A DNA stretch of 64,000 nt, from contig CADCXC010000003.1 of NCBI GenBank assembly GCA_902806595.1, positions 2,170,001-2,234,000 on the forward strand, in the 5' to 3' direction. The notes under the pieces were generated by a model. The model was not told the origin of the DNA. It worked only from the letters and a program-made list of their open reading frames with translations, and ran no database searches. Within the stretch, counting starts at the first letter, position 1. Every line of letters begins with the position of its first letter. The stretch comes from Pyrenopolyporus hunteri. Taxonomy: Eukaryota; Ascomycota; Sordariomycetes; Xylariales; Hypoxylaceae. The position numbers were made by a program, and so were the translations under genes. This document shows, piece by piece, positions 43,001 to 55,281 of the stretch.

Positions 43001-46000
43001 AGAGGGCCAGAACGTTCAGCAGATGACGAGCATCTTCCATTTCTTGGTCCGGCATCCCGACCTCTTCTACGAATCTAGGGACAAGTTCGCCCTTCTAATC
43101 ATCACGTCGCTCCGGAAGGTGTCTCCTTTCGTGTCATCCTCGACTGAGAGCAAGAGACTTGCCTTGAACATGATGTGGCTAATCTGGCAATGGGAGGAGA
43201 GGAGGGTCGACGGCAAGCCTAACGAGTCTCAGCGGGCTTTGTCTGAATCACCCAATTCTAGAAAACGGAAACTGGATGGCGAGCTAACCACTTCTTCCCC
43301 CCAAGCGGCTCGGCAAGCTGCTCATGTTGACAGAGCCGAATTCCAAATACCGGCTGGCTTCCGACATAAGATGGTCAAATATCTGATCGAGTTTATTGCG
43401 CAACTGAACGAGAGGTATCAATTACCGTCGGCGAAGCCGAGAGATACCACTGTAACGTCTGGCCCTGCCCTTCCGCCTCAGTCTACTGAGTTATGTAAGA
43501 AGGCGATGGCGCTCCTCTACAACCTCTTACAACCGCGATTCTGGGGCGACCTTGATGTTGATTTATTCCCAAACATTACCGAAGTAGTCTTAGCTAGTGA
43601 GAGGACCGCGAAAGTCCTCGGCGCGGACCCGTCGGATAAAGATAACTACGACGAAAAGATCATAACCAACATCATCAACACCCTGCAGGTGGTGCGAATC
43701 ATCCTCAACTTTAAATCCGATGAATGGATATTAAAGAACATGCCTTCGGTCCAGAAAGTCATCGAAAAATGCCTCAAGTCGGAGAATCCAGAGTTGCAAG
43801 ATTGTCTTCACTTGGCGGATAAGAAGTATGATGATGGGCGGGATGTCAAGTCTACAATCCAACGGATCCTTGACGCTGTGCCGGAGGATGTGCCTATGGA
43901 GGATGCGGACGCCGAAGGCGAACCCGAAGCCCCTACTTCAGAAACCATCACCTTCCTATCCACCGTCGCGACTGAATCTCTGGCAAACTCCAACTATGTG
44001 TCTGGGGTCAATATCCTGTGGTCTCTAGGCCAACGCAAGCCCTCGGTCATTGATCCACATATCCCGTCTCTGATGAAAGCCTTGCAGATGAAGCTTGCTA
44101 GGGAGCATGTTCAGCATTATACTGCTTTAGCCACACATCAACAGATGAACATGGGCGCCATAAGAACTCAGGACCCGAATAGCCAGAATGGGGAATTGTC
44201 GCCGTACGACCTCAGTATCCAAACTGATCTGATGATTAAAGCAATCCAAGTGACTGCAATGCGTATGGAAATACTTGGCGATAATCGACGGCCTTTCTTG
44301 AGCGTTTTGGCGACCCTCGTGGAGAAGTCGCAGCATAACCCCCTCTGCGAGAAGATTCTCGAAATGGTAGAGGGCTGGGTATTCCGATCCGAAGGAACCT
44401 GGCCAACACTCAAGGAGAAGACAGCTGTGCTACACAAGATGCTCTCTTTTGAGCATCGGAGCGACCCTACCATGTTAGGCAAATTCCTAGAACTCGTCAT
44501 TCGCATTTACGAAGACCCGAAAATCGCGCGAACCGAGCTTACCGTCCGCATGGAGCACGCCTTCTTGATTGGAACCCGAGCACAGGATGTCGAGATGCGG
44601 AACCGATTTCTTACTATATTCGACAGAAGCCTCTCGAAGACTGCAACAGCCAGGTTGTCGTACGTCATAAGCTCTCAAAATTGGGACACGCTTGCCGACT
44701 CCTTCTGGTTGGCACAGGCTACCCAGCTCCTGCTAGGCGCCGTAGAGATGAATTCAAGCGTCCAGCTCCACCAGGAAGACTTCCGAACATTGCCGGCGTC
44801 TCTTGTATTCGGTATCTACTCTAAAGATACTAGAGAACCTGCCACGATGGTAGACGACAAGTACGACACATTCATGGCCAACCACAGGCGCTTCGTGGCC
44901 GAGCTGGGGGATGTTAAGGTTCGAGATATCATAGAGCCGCTCACCCAACTTCAACATATCGACCCCAACCTATCGCACAATCTCTGGGTTACTCTATTCC
45001 CGATGTTTTGGTCTGCTACTGCTAAAGAAGAGAAGACCGACCTCGAAAAAGCCTTAGTGGTACTCCTCTCGAAGGATTTCCACTCTCGTCAGATCGATAA
45101 AAGGCCTAACGTGGTGCAGACTCTGTTAGCTGGCGCCGCCAAGGCGTGGCCGGAGTGCAAGATCCCACCACACATACTGAAGTTCGCGGCTAAGACCTAT
45201 GACGCTTGGTATACTGCTTTAGTCCAGCTTGAGAAAGCAGCTATCCACCCAGACGTAGATTCAGCCAAGGTGCGCGAGAGCAATCTAGACGCATTGGTCG
45301 AACTATATTCCAGCCTTAAAGAGGATGATCTCTTCTACGGCACCTGGCGGCGACGGTGTCAATTCGTCGAGACCAACGCGGCGTTGTCGTACGAGCAGAA
45401 CGGTATGTGGGACAAGGCCCAAAAAATGTACGAAGCGGCTCAGATTAAGGCGCGAACGGGCGTCATCCCATTCTCTCAAGGAGAGTACATGCTCTGGGAA
45501 GACCATTGGGTCCTCTGCGCGCAAAAATTACAGCAATGGGAGATATTGCAAGACTTTGCAAAGCACGAGAATCTCCAGGACCTTCTACTCGAATGTGCTT
45601 GGCGAAGCATCGATATGTGGCAAACCCAAGAACAACGTGAGAGCCTAGATATGATCATCAAGGGTGTGATGGATGCCCCGACCGCCCGCCGGGCCTTTTT
45701 CCAGAGCTTTATGTCTCTGCTGAAGTTCCATAATAAACAAGAAACTCCTCAGGAGTTCTCGCGCTATTGCGACGAGGCCATACAACTATCCATTAGAAAA
45801 TGGCATCAGCTTCCTAAGCGCCTGACCGCAGCTCATATCCCCTTACTCCACAACTTCCAACAACTCGTCGAACTTCACGATGCTAGCGTAATCTGTCAGA
45901 GTCTCGCCAACACGAATCAGACGAACTTAGATGTGAAGTCTAGCGAGTTGAAGTTGCTCCTTGGATCTTGGCGGGACCGGCTACCGAACATCTGGGACGA

Positions 46001-48791
46001 TATAACCGACTGGCAAGATCTAGTGACTTGGAGGCAGCACATTTTCGGATTAATCAACAATACCTACCTTCAACTCCTTCCTCAGCAGGGCCAAGGTGCC
46101 AACGGCGCCTCGTTCGCGTACCGTGGTTATCACGAAACAGCGTGGATAATTAATAGATTTGCCCACGTTGCTCGCAAGCACAACTTGCCCGACGTGTGCA
46201 TAAATCAACTCAGTCGAATCTATACTCTCCCTAACATTGAGATTCAAGAAGCGTTTCTGAAGCTAAGAGAGCAGGCGCGATGCCACTATGAAAATCGGGA
46301 TGAGCTTTCGAGCGGCCTAGACGTCATCAACAACACGAACCTCAATTACTTCAACAACCAACAGAAGGCCGAGTTCTTTACTCTAAAAGGCATGTTCCTA
46401 GAGAAGCTCAACCAGAAAGAGGAGGCGGACGCAGCCTATGGCACCGCTCTCTACTACGACATCAGTAAGGCTAAGGCTTGGGCCGAATGGGGCTATTTCA
46501 ACGACCGCAAGTTTAAGGAGGACCCTACAGATTTGAATTCCGCTAGGCAAGCCCTAACTTCATATCTCCAAGCTATCGGTAGTTATAAGAGCGGCAAAGC
46601 CAGAAAGCTCATTGCGCGTATCCTCTGGCTCCTCAGCTTGGACGACGCGAACGGGACCATCGCGGCCGGCTTCGACGATTACAAAGGGGAAACGCCTGTC
46701 TGGTACTGGATCACCTTCATACCGCAACTCCTGACCGGCATGGCTCATAAGGAGGCCCCAAGAGTCCACGCGGTCCTTCTAAAAATAGCGAAGGCGTACC
46801 CGCAGTCCTTGTACTTCCAGTTAAGGACGAACCGCGAAGACATGCTCGCAATCAAAAAGAACCAGGAAGCCAAGGAGAAGGCGCGGCAACGGGCGCAGTC
46901 GGCGGCGTCTAGCGGGAAGCCGAGTAGTTCGCCGTCGCTCAGCAAGCAAGAAAATCCTCAAGCGAAACCGGAGTCGTCTTCTAGACCCGCAACTTCAAAT
47001 AGCGAAAGCAATCCTCAGGCTAAACCCGACGCCCTCGATAGCAACGGAGCGTCTAATGCCCCACAAGCTGGCGGCACCGCTTCTGCGCCTAATGCAGACC
47101 CATCGGCCGGGAAGGACAGCGCCCCTTCGGCTCCCGCACAGAAGAGGCCGCCTTGGGAGCTCACGGAAGAGATAATGTCTGTTCTGAAAACTGCCTTCCC
47201 CCTCCTCGCTCTCTCCATGGAGACGATGGTGGACCAGATTCAAAAATACTTCAAATGCCCGCCTGATGAAGACGCATATCGGCTGATAATCGCTCTCCTT
47301 AACGATGGTTTAGCGTATGTAAGCCGGATGCCAGCATCGTACGCCAAGGACGTAAAATTACCGTCGGGCACAGAGACTAACATTACGCGCTTCGCCGAAA
47401 CGATCCTACCTGCGCATATCAAGAAATCATTCGAGGCCGACTTCGTCCAGGTGAAGCCAACTATGTACGAATACATCCACAAGCTGCGTAAGTGGCGTGA
47501 CAAATTTGAGGAGAAGCTTGATCGCAGGAACCCGAGAGCGTACTTGGAGTCGTACTCGCGCCACTTGAGCGAGTTCCGCTACCTAAAATTCGACGACGTC
47601 GAGGTTCCCGGCCAGTACCTACAGCATAAAGATAAGAACCAGGATTTTATTCGCATAGACCGTTTCCTTCCGAACGTGGACCTCGTTCGAGGCATCGGTG
47701 GCTCCCATCGGCGCTTGAAGATCCGCGGCCACGACGGGAGCATCCATTCATTTGCAGTCCAACACCCTGCCGCGCGCCATTGCCGCCGGGAGGAGAGGAT
47801 CCTGCAATTGTTCCGACACCTAAACCAGACCCTTGCTAAGAAGAAGGAGAGCAGGCGTCGAGACCTACAATTCACAGTCCCGCTAGTCGTCCCTCTTGCT
47901 CCCCATATTAGGATCGTTCAGGATGATCCGTCTTACATCACGCTGCAGGGCATTTACGAAGATCACTGCCGACGCAATGGGATGCTCAAGGATGAGCCTG
48001 TCATGTTTACTATGGATAAACTAAGAGGCCTAATTGAGCCCAAGTCCTCTGTAAGTTCTACTCTACGGAGAGCTGCACCGTTCTTCGCTAACAACCCGAC
48101 TCAGAAGCCGCCCGAGCAAGCCGCCACAGCCCGCCTCGAGGTATTTACGGCCATCCAAGAGAAATGGGTTCCTCGTACCGCCGTACTCGAATATTTCCAG
48201 AGCATTTTCCCCGAGTTCTCCGAGTTCTGGCTATTCCGACGCCGGTTCTCCTACCAACTCTCGGCGCTCACATTCATGACATATATCCTCTACAGCACCA
48301 ATAGATACCCTCACAAGATGCATATCGCTCGCGGTTCGGGCAAGATCTGGGGCTCCGAGGTCATGTCATTTATGGCACCCGGAAAGCCCTTCTTCCACAA
48401 TCCGGAACCCGTCCCATTCCGTCTCACGCCCAACCTTCAGACGCTGATGGGCCCGCTGGCCACCGAGGGCATATTCAGTTGCTCGATCATGGCAATCGCA
48501 CGTTGCCTGACGGAGCCCGCATTCGAGCTCGAGCACGCGTTAACCCTATTCGTTAGAGACGAAGTAATATTCTGGTTCACCAGTAGCCATCGGACCATCC
48601 ACCTCAACGAGAATCAACTGCGTGACACGGTCCAGACCAACTGCGACATGATCGTCAAGCGTGCGGTAAGCCTCGCTCAGAGTCCAGTGGGCAACCTACC
48701 GGCCAACCAGACGATCATTGATCTTATCGCGCGGGCTGTCAACCCCATGAATCTTGCGCAGTGCGATGCCCTCTGGATGCCTTATCTTTGA
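37038..48791 (+). CDS. tra1: Tra1, PIKK-family pseudokinase of SAGA and NuA4
   Basis: Giant activator-binding subunit shared by the SAGA and NuA4 acetyltransferase complexes. Two exons, 37038-37092 and 37198-48791, give 3882 residues; the second exon is 11.6 kb without an intron. The first exon reads MSGPALEDIVKRLTTQET and joins to EPKSKLEAATSLRDSLDHYT. HEAT repeats fill most of the first 2600 residues, a FAT domain follows, then a disordered Ser/Pro/Ala/Lys stretch at about 3250-3335 just after FAT. A kinase-like domain spans about 3520-3800: the place of the DRHxxN catalytic loop reads NRYPHKMHIARGSGK, so it is inactive as in yeast Tra1. The protein ends in a FATC tail, NLAQCDALWMPYL. Many antisense frames inside it are shadows. 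Confidence 0.97.
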
Positions 48792-49785
48792 TTTTCTTCC
48801 GCGGCGGCGTTGGCTATAATGGCAAAGGGTTCGGTATAAGTCTTTACGATTGGATTTTTGCCGGGGTTGAGAAGCAAGGCGTTTAGGGAGCAAGGTTGCG
48901 AGTGAGCAAAAAGGCTATGGTTTTTCACGGTCATTACTCGAAAAGACTAGACGGCCTACGTATGGATCTAGGTTCCAGGCAAAATACCGGCACGAGTCTG
49001 TCTGCATGCATGCTTGCTTAAGCTTAACCCAAAATGCACTATTATTTGACTCTTGTGTTTGTGGTGACGTCTTTGTTTCGTGATGATGTATACATACATA
49101 CTTGTTAGTAACATGGTAGGTACACTTGATAATGAATACGAGTGGTACCAAAATTGCTGAGCCTACAGCTAGAACAGTAGTAGTAATGGGAGTGGTCTAG
49201 ATTGGTGAATCTACGGCGAGAGGAATCACATTACAAGACCAATGAGGAGTCTGTTTCTTAACCCGTCAATAGGGGTAACTATAGCTCAATCCGGCGTATA
49301 TCCCTTCGCGGCATAGGTACCTCTCATCTAAGAGCTAGACAAAGCTCTCTAGTTCTTAGTTATCGCGTCTCTGATGCAAGCTCCTAAGTACTCAGTGGAC
49401 ATTCGACCGGAAAAACAAGCACATTCATATACCCGTAAGAGTCCAACTACTATAGATCAAGGTTTTATATTACCGCATCGTATAAATAAGAAGAGGGATG
49501 ACTAATAGACACGATAGTCGTCCCCAAACGTTATTGCTGGCCCCCCACAGAACCACGTTACCTATCTCGAGGTTCCATTGCAGCTCAAAGGCGGAGTCGG
49601 GGTATATCGGCTACTTACGAAGCACTTGATATAAATAGAGGTTATACCCTAGGTACACAAGTAGTTCGATTTTCTTAATTCCCATCATAGTGTACATTTA
49701 TTTTTCCTCTTTTATAAAGGTTGTATATAAGGTATATACCTACCTAGCTATGTTAGAAAGAACTGAGTAGGTAGGCACGGACACA
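48792..49785. other. intergenic, no gene recognised
   Basis: The region between TRA1 and the transporter, both on the plus strand. It is AT-leaning at 49400-49780, with a TATA-rich segment (TTGTATATAAGGTATATACC, 49721-49740) 45-65 bp before the transporter ATG that may serve as a TATA element. Confidence 0.45.
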
Positions 49786-51750
49786 ATGAAGCTTAAGACT
49801 CAAGATCCACCACCGCCCGCCTCCGGGACACGAGATAGTAAATCCTCTGGTAGCGCCGTCGGACACGAGGAGCCCACTCATGCCGAGGCCGGCGGGCCTC
49901 GAGGATATATGAGAATAACAATAGATCCTAGAGAGCGAGCCCTGGTACGGAAGCTCGACTGCTATATCATGGTAGGCAGCCCCGAGACGGAATTATAGTA
50001 GGAAATACAGAAAAAAGAGAAAAGAGAGAGAGAGAGAGCTCATATTTGAGGTAGCCGACGATATGTGCCATGTACTTCCTAAACTACATCGACCGCAACG
50101 CCATCGCGCAAGCCCGGCTGAACCACCTAGAGCAAGACCTCGGCATGTCGGGTAACCAGTTCAACACGGCGGTTAGCATGTACGAACCCCTTCTCTTCTT
50201 CTAAACACCATATAGTTCCCCTTAAAACAAAATTATATTCTCATGCTGAGTTATTCCGCTATAGCCTCTTCGTCGGATACGTGCTCATGCAAGTCCCAAG
50301 CAACATGCTCATTACGCGGATCAAGCCCGGGCTCTACATGGCGGGGTGCATGTTCCTCTGGGCCGTGGTATCAGCATGTACGGCCGCCGTGAAAAGCTAC
50401 GGGGGGCTCGTGGCGTGTAGGTTCTTCCTTGGGATTGTGGAAGCTCCGGTAAGAAGCCTTTGTGGAGCACGCTTGGGCCTGTCCTTCGGCGCGGTAGAGT
50501 CTAACTAACATTGGCTGAGTTCTATCCTGGCGCTACTTACATATTGGCGATTTACTATACACACAGCGGTCAGTAGTAACTGCTTAGGAGTTGGCAATAC
50601 GTTCAAGGTGGTATCAACGAACATATAACTAACACCCTCTCTCTCTCCTCACAGAGATGGCCGCGCGAGTCGGCCTCATGTACTGCGGGCAACTCCTCGC
50701 GACGGGATTCACAGGCCTCATCTCAGCCGGGATATTCGCGGGGATGGACGGTCTACGCGGGCTTACCGGCTGGCAGTGGCTGTACATCATCGAAGGCTCC
50801 CTAACCGCCCTTGTCGCCATGATCGCAGCCTGGATCCTACCGAACGCACCGGAGGATACGTTCTGGTTGGAAGACGAGGAGCGCAAGTTGGTACGGGCAC
50901 GCAGCGAGCGTGACAAGCTCAGCGATGCCCTCAGTAAAGCTAATGTGTGGGAGGGTCTCAGGCAGGCGTTCGGGGATAAGAGGACTTGGCTTTTCTGCTT
51001 CATGCAGATGTTCCATCTCTCGGCTTGTTCGTTCAATGCGTTCTTCCCAACGTAAGTCCCTCGACCCCTTTAATTTTGCTGTTGGCACTACTTCCACGAG
51101 TCAAGACTCAACGATAATAATGCTAACGCTATCCGTTACCTAACGATAGCGTAGCAAAGACTCTCGGGTATAACAACACAGTCACTCTCCTGCTGACCTG
51201 TCCGCCCTTCGTCCTCGCAGGGGCTGGCAGCGTCTTGGTTGGCTGGAGCTCCGGTAGGCTAAGGGAGAGGACGTGGCATATAACCGTGACATTATCCGTA
51301 GCGATAATCGGGTTCGTGCTGGCTGCCAGCACGCTTAATACGGCCGCGCGCTACGTAGCCTGCTTCATTTTCCCCATAGGCGCGTTTTCCGCCAATTCGG
51401 TCGTTGTCGGCTGGGCGTCGTCGACTTTAAGTCAGACGGAGGAAAAGAGGGCCGTGAGTTATCAAAAATATTTCATACGAGATTCCTTCTTACTAGTACT
51501 CGGGAGAGGCTAAATAATGCTATAGGTTGTCCTCGCGATAACTAACGTATTCGGACATATTGGTTACATATACGGTGCGTATCTGTGGCCGGACAGCGAC
51601 GAGCCCCGGTACGGTATAGGGTTTGGTGCTTCGGCAGGCTTCGCGCTTCTTTCGATCTGCTGTGCTTGGATTACCCGGACGCTGCTGATTCAAGAGAATA
51701 AGAAAATCCGGGCTTCTACTTCGGAGCCTGTCAACCTGTATAGTTACTGA
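49786..51750 (+). CDS. MFS transporter, allantoate permease (Dal5/ACS) type
   Basis: Major facilitator of the anion:cation symporter family, plasma membrane, likely for an organic acid, vitamin or ureide. Seven exons, 49786-49971, 50055-50179, 50265-50448, 50520-50568, 50655-51051, 51150-51453 and 51526-51750, give 489 residues in phase. Motifs of the family: ERALVRKLDCYIM before TM1, CAMYFLNYIDRNAIAQARL, GYVLMQVPSNMLITRIKP, FLGIVEAPFYPGATYIL, GLTGWQWLYIIEGSLTALVA, then VFGHIGYIYGAYLWPDSDEP near the end. The exon 4 donor is GTCAGT, a weak form, but phase and motif require it. Length and about 12 hydrophobic segments are normal for the family. The exact substrate cannot be read from sequence. 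Confidence 0.9.
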
Positions 51751-52241
51751 TTGGACGGGTATAAGAATTGTGGTTGGACGCCTACTAGGTATGTGAGGTA
51801 CCATATTTAAGTAATATTCGGAAATTCGACTCGTAAGCCCATTATAGGAAACTTCAGCCTATACCCAGTTTAGGTATCCCATGAGTCACTGCCGATTTAT
51901 ATAACGTATTAAGAGAAGAAGCATTCCAGCTTCCGTGTCGGCCAGGACTCATACGGCGGGCCTCGGACCAAGAGGGGCCGATATGACCCCCGATACGACC
52001 TCCGATATGACCTCCGATAACCGAACCGTAGGCTATCGATAATGCGATAATGCTCTGTACATAACGCTCCGAATATGTCATCGTAAATAAATCCATTCCA
52101 ATTCCTAAAAATTTATTCGAAACGAGAACAGCGGTCGCAAAACAGCATATACAACTCAATTGATGCAATTGACGTATTGAAGCTGGCCACGATACTCTGA
52201 AATATCTATCACACCAAAAAATCATCAACCCAGCGTCGAAA
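51751..52241. other. intergenic spacer with a short tandem repeat
   Basis: Between the transporter and the hydrolase. A 15-bp repeat based on CGATAYGACCTC recurs about three times at 51977-52022. A long minus-strand frame (51854-52285) overlaps the hydrolase start and is judged non-coding. Confidence 0.5.
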
Positions 52242-53682
52242 ATGGCGACTCGGCGCATCGTCTCGCTGCGCTCTTCGTTCGGCAAACCTACGATGCAAGC
52301 TATATTATCACGACCCTATTCCTCGACCACCACCGAGAACTCTCCACTCAAATTAGCATATGATCTCCATCCACCCCCGAAGGGCGACCATGACCATCGA
52401 GATTCCCCGATAATATTCATGCATGGGCTATTTGGGTCTAAGAAGAACAACAGGAGCGTGAGCAAGTAAGTTGCTTCTTACCCGCCCTACCCTCTCTCCG
52501 ACGCACAGGACCGTCATGTCCGGACGGTAGAACGCCCGGCTAATAAGACCGTACGCTAGAGCCCTTGCTCGCGACCTCAAGCGCCATGTCTATACTATAG
52601 TAAGTTCCCACTCACTCCCGCTCCGCCTCCGCCTGCGCCGGCGCCAGCGCTTCCGTCGTCTAACCTCGAATCCCCGTCTTCTCCCTATGTAGGATCTACG
52701 CAACCACGGCGACTCCCCCCACGCGCCGCGCCACGATTACACGGCCATGGCCGACGACGTAGCGGGCTTCATCCACGAGCACGGCCTGACGGACCCGACG
52801 CTAATCGGACATTCCATGTGAGCCCAGCCCACTCCCTCCAATCCCAGAATCGAGAAGAAGAAGAAAAGAAAAGGTGATGAAAGGGAGAGGAAGAGAAAAG
52901 AGATAAGAGCGAACAGGCTTACTCACACCAACTCTCCGCACGCACAACAGGGGCGCCAAGACCGCCATGACCCTCAGCCTGAGCCAGCCGGCGCTGATCC
53001 GGGACATCGTGGCGGTGGACAACGCGCCGGTCGACACGCCGCTGCACGGGACCTTCGCGCGGTACATCGAGGCGATGCGGCGGATCGACGCGGCCGGCGT
53101 GACGCGGCAGGCCGAGGCCGACGCGATCCTGCAGCAGTACGAGCCCGACCTCGCGATCCGGCACTTCCTGCTCGGGAACCTGCACCGGCCGCGGACGCCG
53201 GACCACCACCACCACCACCACCAACATCAACAGCAACAGCAACAGAATGAGCAGGGGCAGGGGGCGGGGGCGACGACGAGCCCGGTCCAGAAGTTCCGCA
53301 TCCCCCTCGACATCCTCGGGCGCTCGCTCGGGCACCTCGGGGACTTCCCGTTCAAGGACCCGTCGCGGGCGCGGTTCGCGAAGCCCGCGCTGTTCGTGCG
53401 CGGCACGAGGAGCGCGTACGTCCCCGACGAGGTCATCCCGCTCATCGGCCAGTTCTTCCCCAAGTTCCGCATGGTCGACATCGACGCCGGCCACTGGGTC
53501 ATCTCCGAGAAGCCGGACGAGTTCATGCGAGGTGAGTCGTGCGGTCTTACCCCTTACCCTTTACCCTTTACCTTTATCCTTACCCTTACCCCCCCGATCC
53601 GACCCTGCGTTACCCATGGATTGCTCACGAACAAAATGAATTACGTATAGCGGTGAGAGAGTTCCTTACGCGACAGGAGTGA
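52242..53682 (+). CDS. mitochondrial alpha/beta hydrolase, ABHD11/Imo32-like
   Basis: Serine hydrolase of the ABHD11 (yeast Imo32/Eat1) group. Five exons, 52242-52465, 52560-52599, 52693-52817, 52951-53531 and 53651-53682, give 333 residues. The basic Ser/Arg-rich start (MATRRIVSLRSSFGKPTMQA) looks like a mitochondrial presequence. PIIFMHGLFGSKKNN forms the oxyanion region, DLRNHGDSPH follows, the nucleophile elbow GHSMG places Ser129, and Asp289 (YVPDEV) and His311 (DAGHWV) complete the triad. The last exon adds AVREFLTRQE. A low-complexity insert of six His, Gln runs and Gly (encoded at about 53203-53275) interrupts the cap region and is unusual for the family. The substrate is unknown; relatives are esterases or lipases. 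Confidence 0.91.
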
Positions 53683-53951
53683 AACGACCGACGAGGTGGG
53701 TAAGATTCGTATATAGAGGTGCATAGTGCATAGTGCATGGTTGTTGTATCTGATTGTATAGACGTGTATCATTGCATTAGGAGGGATATCATCTAGAGGA
53801 GAACTATGTACATCGACACCTGCATCGCAGCCCCGGCGCTCATCGGTGTTCTTTTGCTTTCCTGCTTTCTCGCTTGCTTACTTGCTTACTTGCTTGCTTG
53901 CTGGTTTACTCGCCGAAGGATAGAAATAACAGAACCCAGAAACTACCTGAT

Positions 53952-55281
53952 TTAGCAGGGGCAGGCCGAAGAATAGTTCGACCCGATCCCGAGATTGATC
54001 CCCGCGTTGCTGGACTTGGGTGCCGCGGAGGAGAGCAGCTCGGGTTTCTGGACGATCCGGTCGACGACCTCGACGAACGGCTTCTTGACGTTCTCCCGCG
54101 TCTTGGAGCTGACCTCGCAGAACCCGGCCCCTTGGGACTCGGCGAAGGCCTTGCCCTCCTCGAAGGACACGGCGCGGCCGCCGCTGGCTACCTTGTCCAG
54201 TTTGGTCCCGACCTTGCATCGTAAGAGTTAGCTATGTATGATCCGTAGATAGCTTTCTAATGAGCTAGCTACCGGGGCTGAAATGTAGGTAGGTGGGTAA
54301 AGAGTGGGTGTGTTACCAGGTAAAGCACAGCATCGGGAGATGCGTTGGATCTCGCTTCGTCGATCCACTTTTCCATGCTTAGGAAGCTCTTCCGGCTGGA
54401 GATGTCGTAGACCAGGATGACGCCGTGCGCACCTCGGTAATAACTAGTCGACAAGGTGCGGAATCGTTCCTGGCCCGCCTTTGACGCGAGAGGTAAGTGG
54501 CTCACGTTAGATATATTGCGTAATGAAGCCGTGGAAGTGAAGGTGAAGAATATAGGGTGCATAGCTGGGTGGGTAGGCGGGTAGGTGGGTAAGTGGGCGG
54601 GTGCTCGTAACTTACGGTGTCGAATATGTTCAGTCTGTATGCCTTGCCATGTACGGCAAGTTTCTTCATCTAAATAACAGAAATGTCATTATTTAGCATA
54701 AATTCCCTTAGACTTCCTTGCATAGCTCTAGTTTGACAGCGCGGGTCGGGTCTCATCTCACCTTAAAATCAATACCGATGGTTGCCGACGTTGACTCCGG
54801 GTCGAACTGATCCTCGCAATCTGTATAAAGTGTCCCAACTTAGTATGATGAAAGGATGCCACCAACCAAGATCGTTCCATGGCATTCAGCACAAGGGAGT
54901 AGACTTGGACCTGGGTGGACGAGGTAGGTAGGTACCTAGGGGAGGTAATCCGTACATCTCAGCAGCACTATCCGTGACCCGAACGACATTTCATCTTGTT
55001 AGCCTCGTGTACTTTAATGTAGGCAGATAGGTAGGTAGGTTGTTTTATTCATTCATAACATCGCGAACATCATATCACATGATATCCCATTACGCAGATC
55101 CATTTGCGGCTAGGTACTCGCAGACGGGGAGCTAGGGGAAGGTGTTTCGTAAGGTAAGGTAAGGTAGCGGAACTCATCGGATTAAGAAGTAAGGCAGGTA
55201 ATTTTCCATACATGCAGACTTGCCGGCGCCGGAAGGGCCGATGATCAGGACCTTGAGCACCGGCAAGGTATCCTCCGACAT
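53952..55281 (-). CDS. Rab18-like small GTPase
   Basis: Membrane-traffic GTPase of the Rab family. Six exons, 55281-55212, 54967-54956 (12 nt), 54820-54762, 54669-54616, 54478-54317 and 54212-53952, give 205 residues. The P-loop GPSGAGKS lies at 15-22; the microexon restores LLLR; then ED-QFDPESTSATIGIDFK (switch I), WDTAGQ-type FDTAGQERFRTLSTSYYRGA (switch II), the base-recognition TKLD in place of NKxD, and EVSSK. The C-terminal CPC is a two-cysteine geranylgeranylation signal. FDPESTSATIGIDFK and GAHGVILVYDISSRKSF place it nearest Rab18. Intron 1, 244 bp, is long for this window. The gene is tail-to-tail with the hydrolase, 269 bp apart. Confidence 0.9.
54956..54967 (-). other. 12-nt microexon in the Rab gene
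   Basis: Minus-strand TGCTGCTGAGAT between a GGATAG acceptor and a GTACGG donor. With the last base of exon 1 and the first two of exon 3 it encodes L-L-L-R-Y directly after the P-loop, as required in all Rabs. Confidence 0.85.

Noticed and set aside
37538..47875. Many antisense and shifted frames of 60-270 codons inside tra1
   Set aside because: The sense frame is continuous and matches Tra1 along its whole length; the others are expected by chance over 11 kb.
4337..48791. EPL1 and TRA1 as a NuA4 gene cluster
   Set aside because: They are more than 30 kb apart with unrelated genes between, so shared complex membership is most simply coincidence.
49786..49998. A free-standing 70-residue protein at the start of the transporter
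   Set aside because: It reads into intron 1; splicing after CYIM joins it to PTICAMYFLNYIDR, a standard transporter sequence.
51854..52285. A 143-codon minus-strand frame with Gly-Gly-His-Ile repeats
   Set aside because: It begins inside the first exon of the hydrolase, its repeats come from the short DNA repeat, and it has no domain or splice support.
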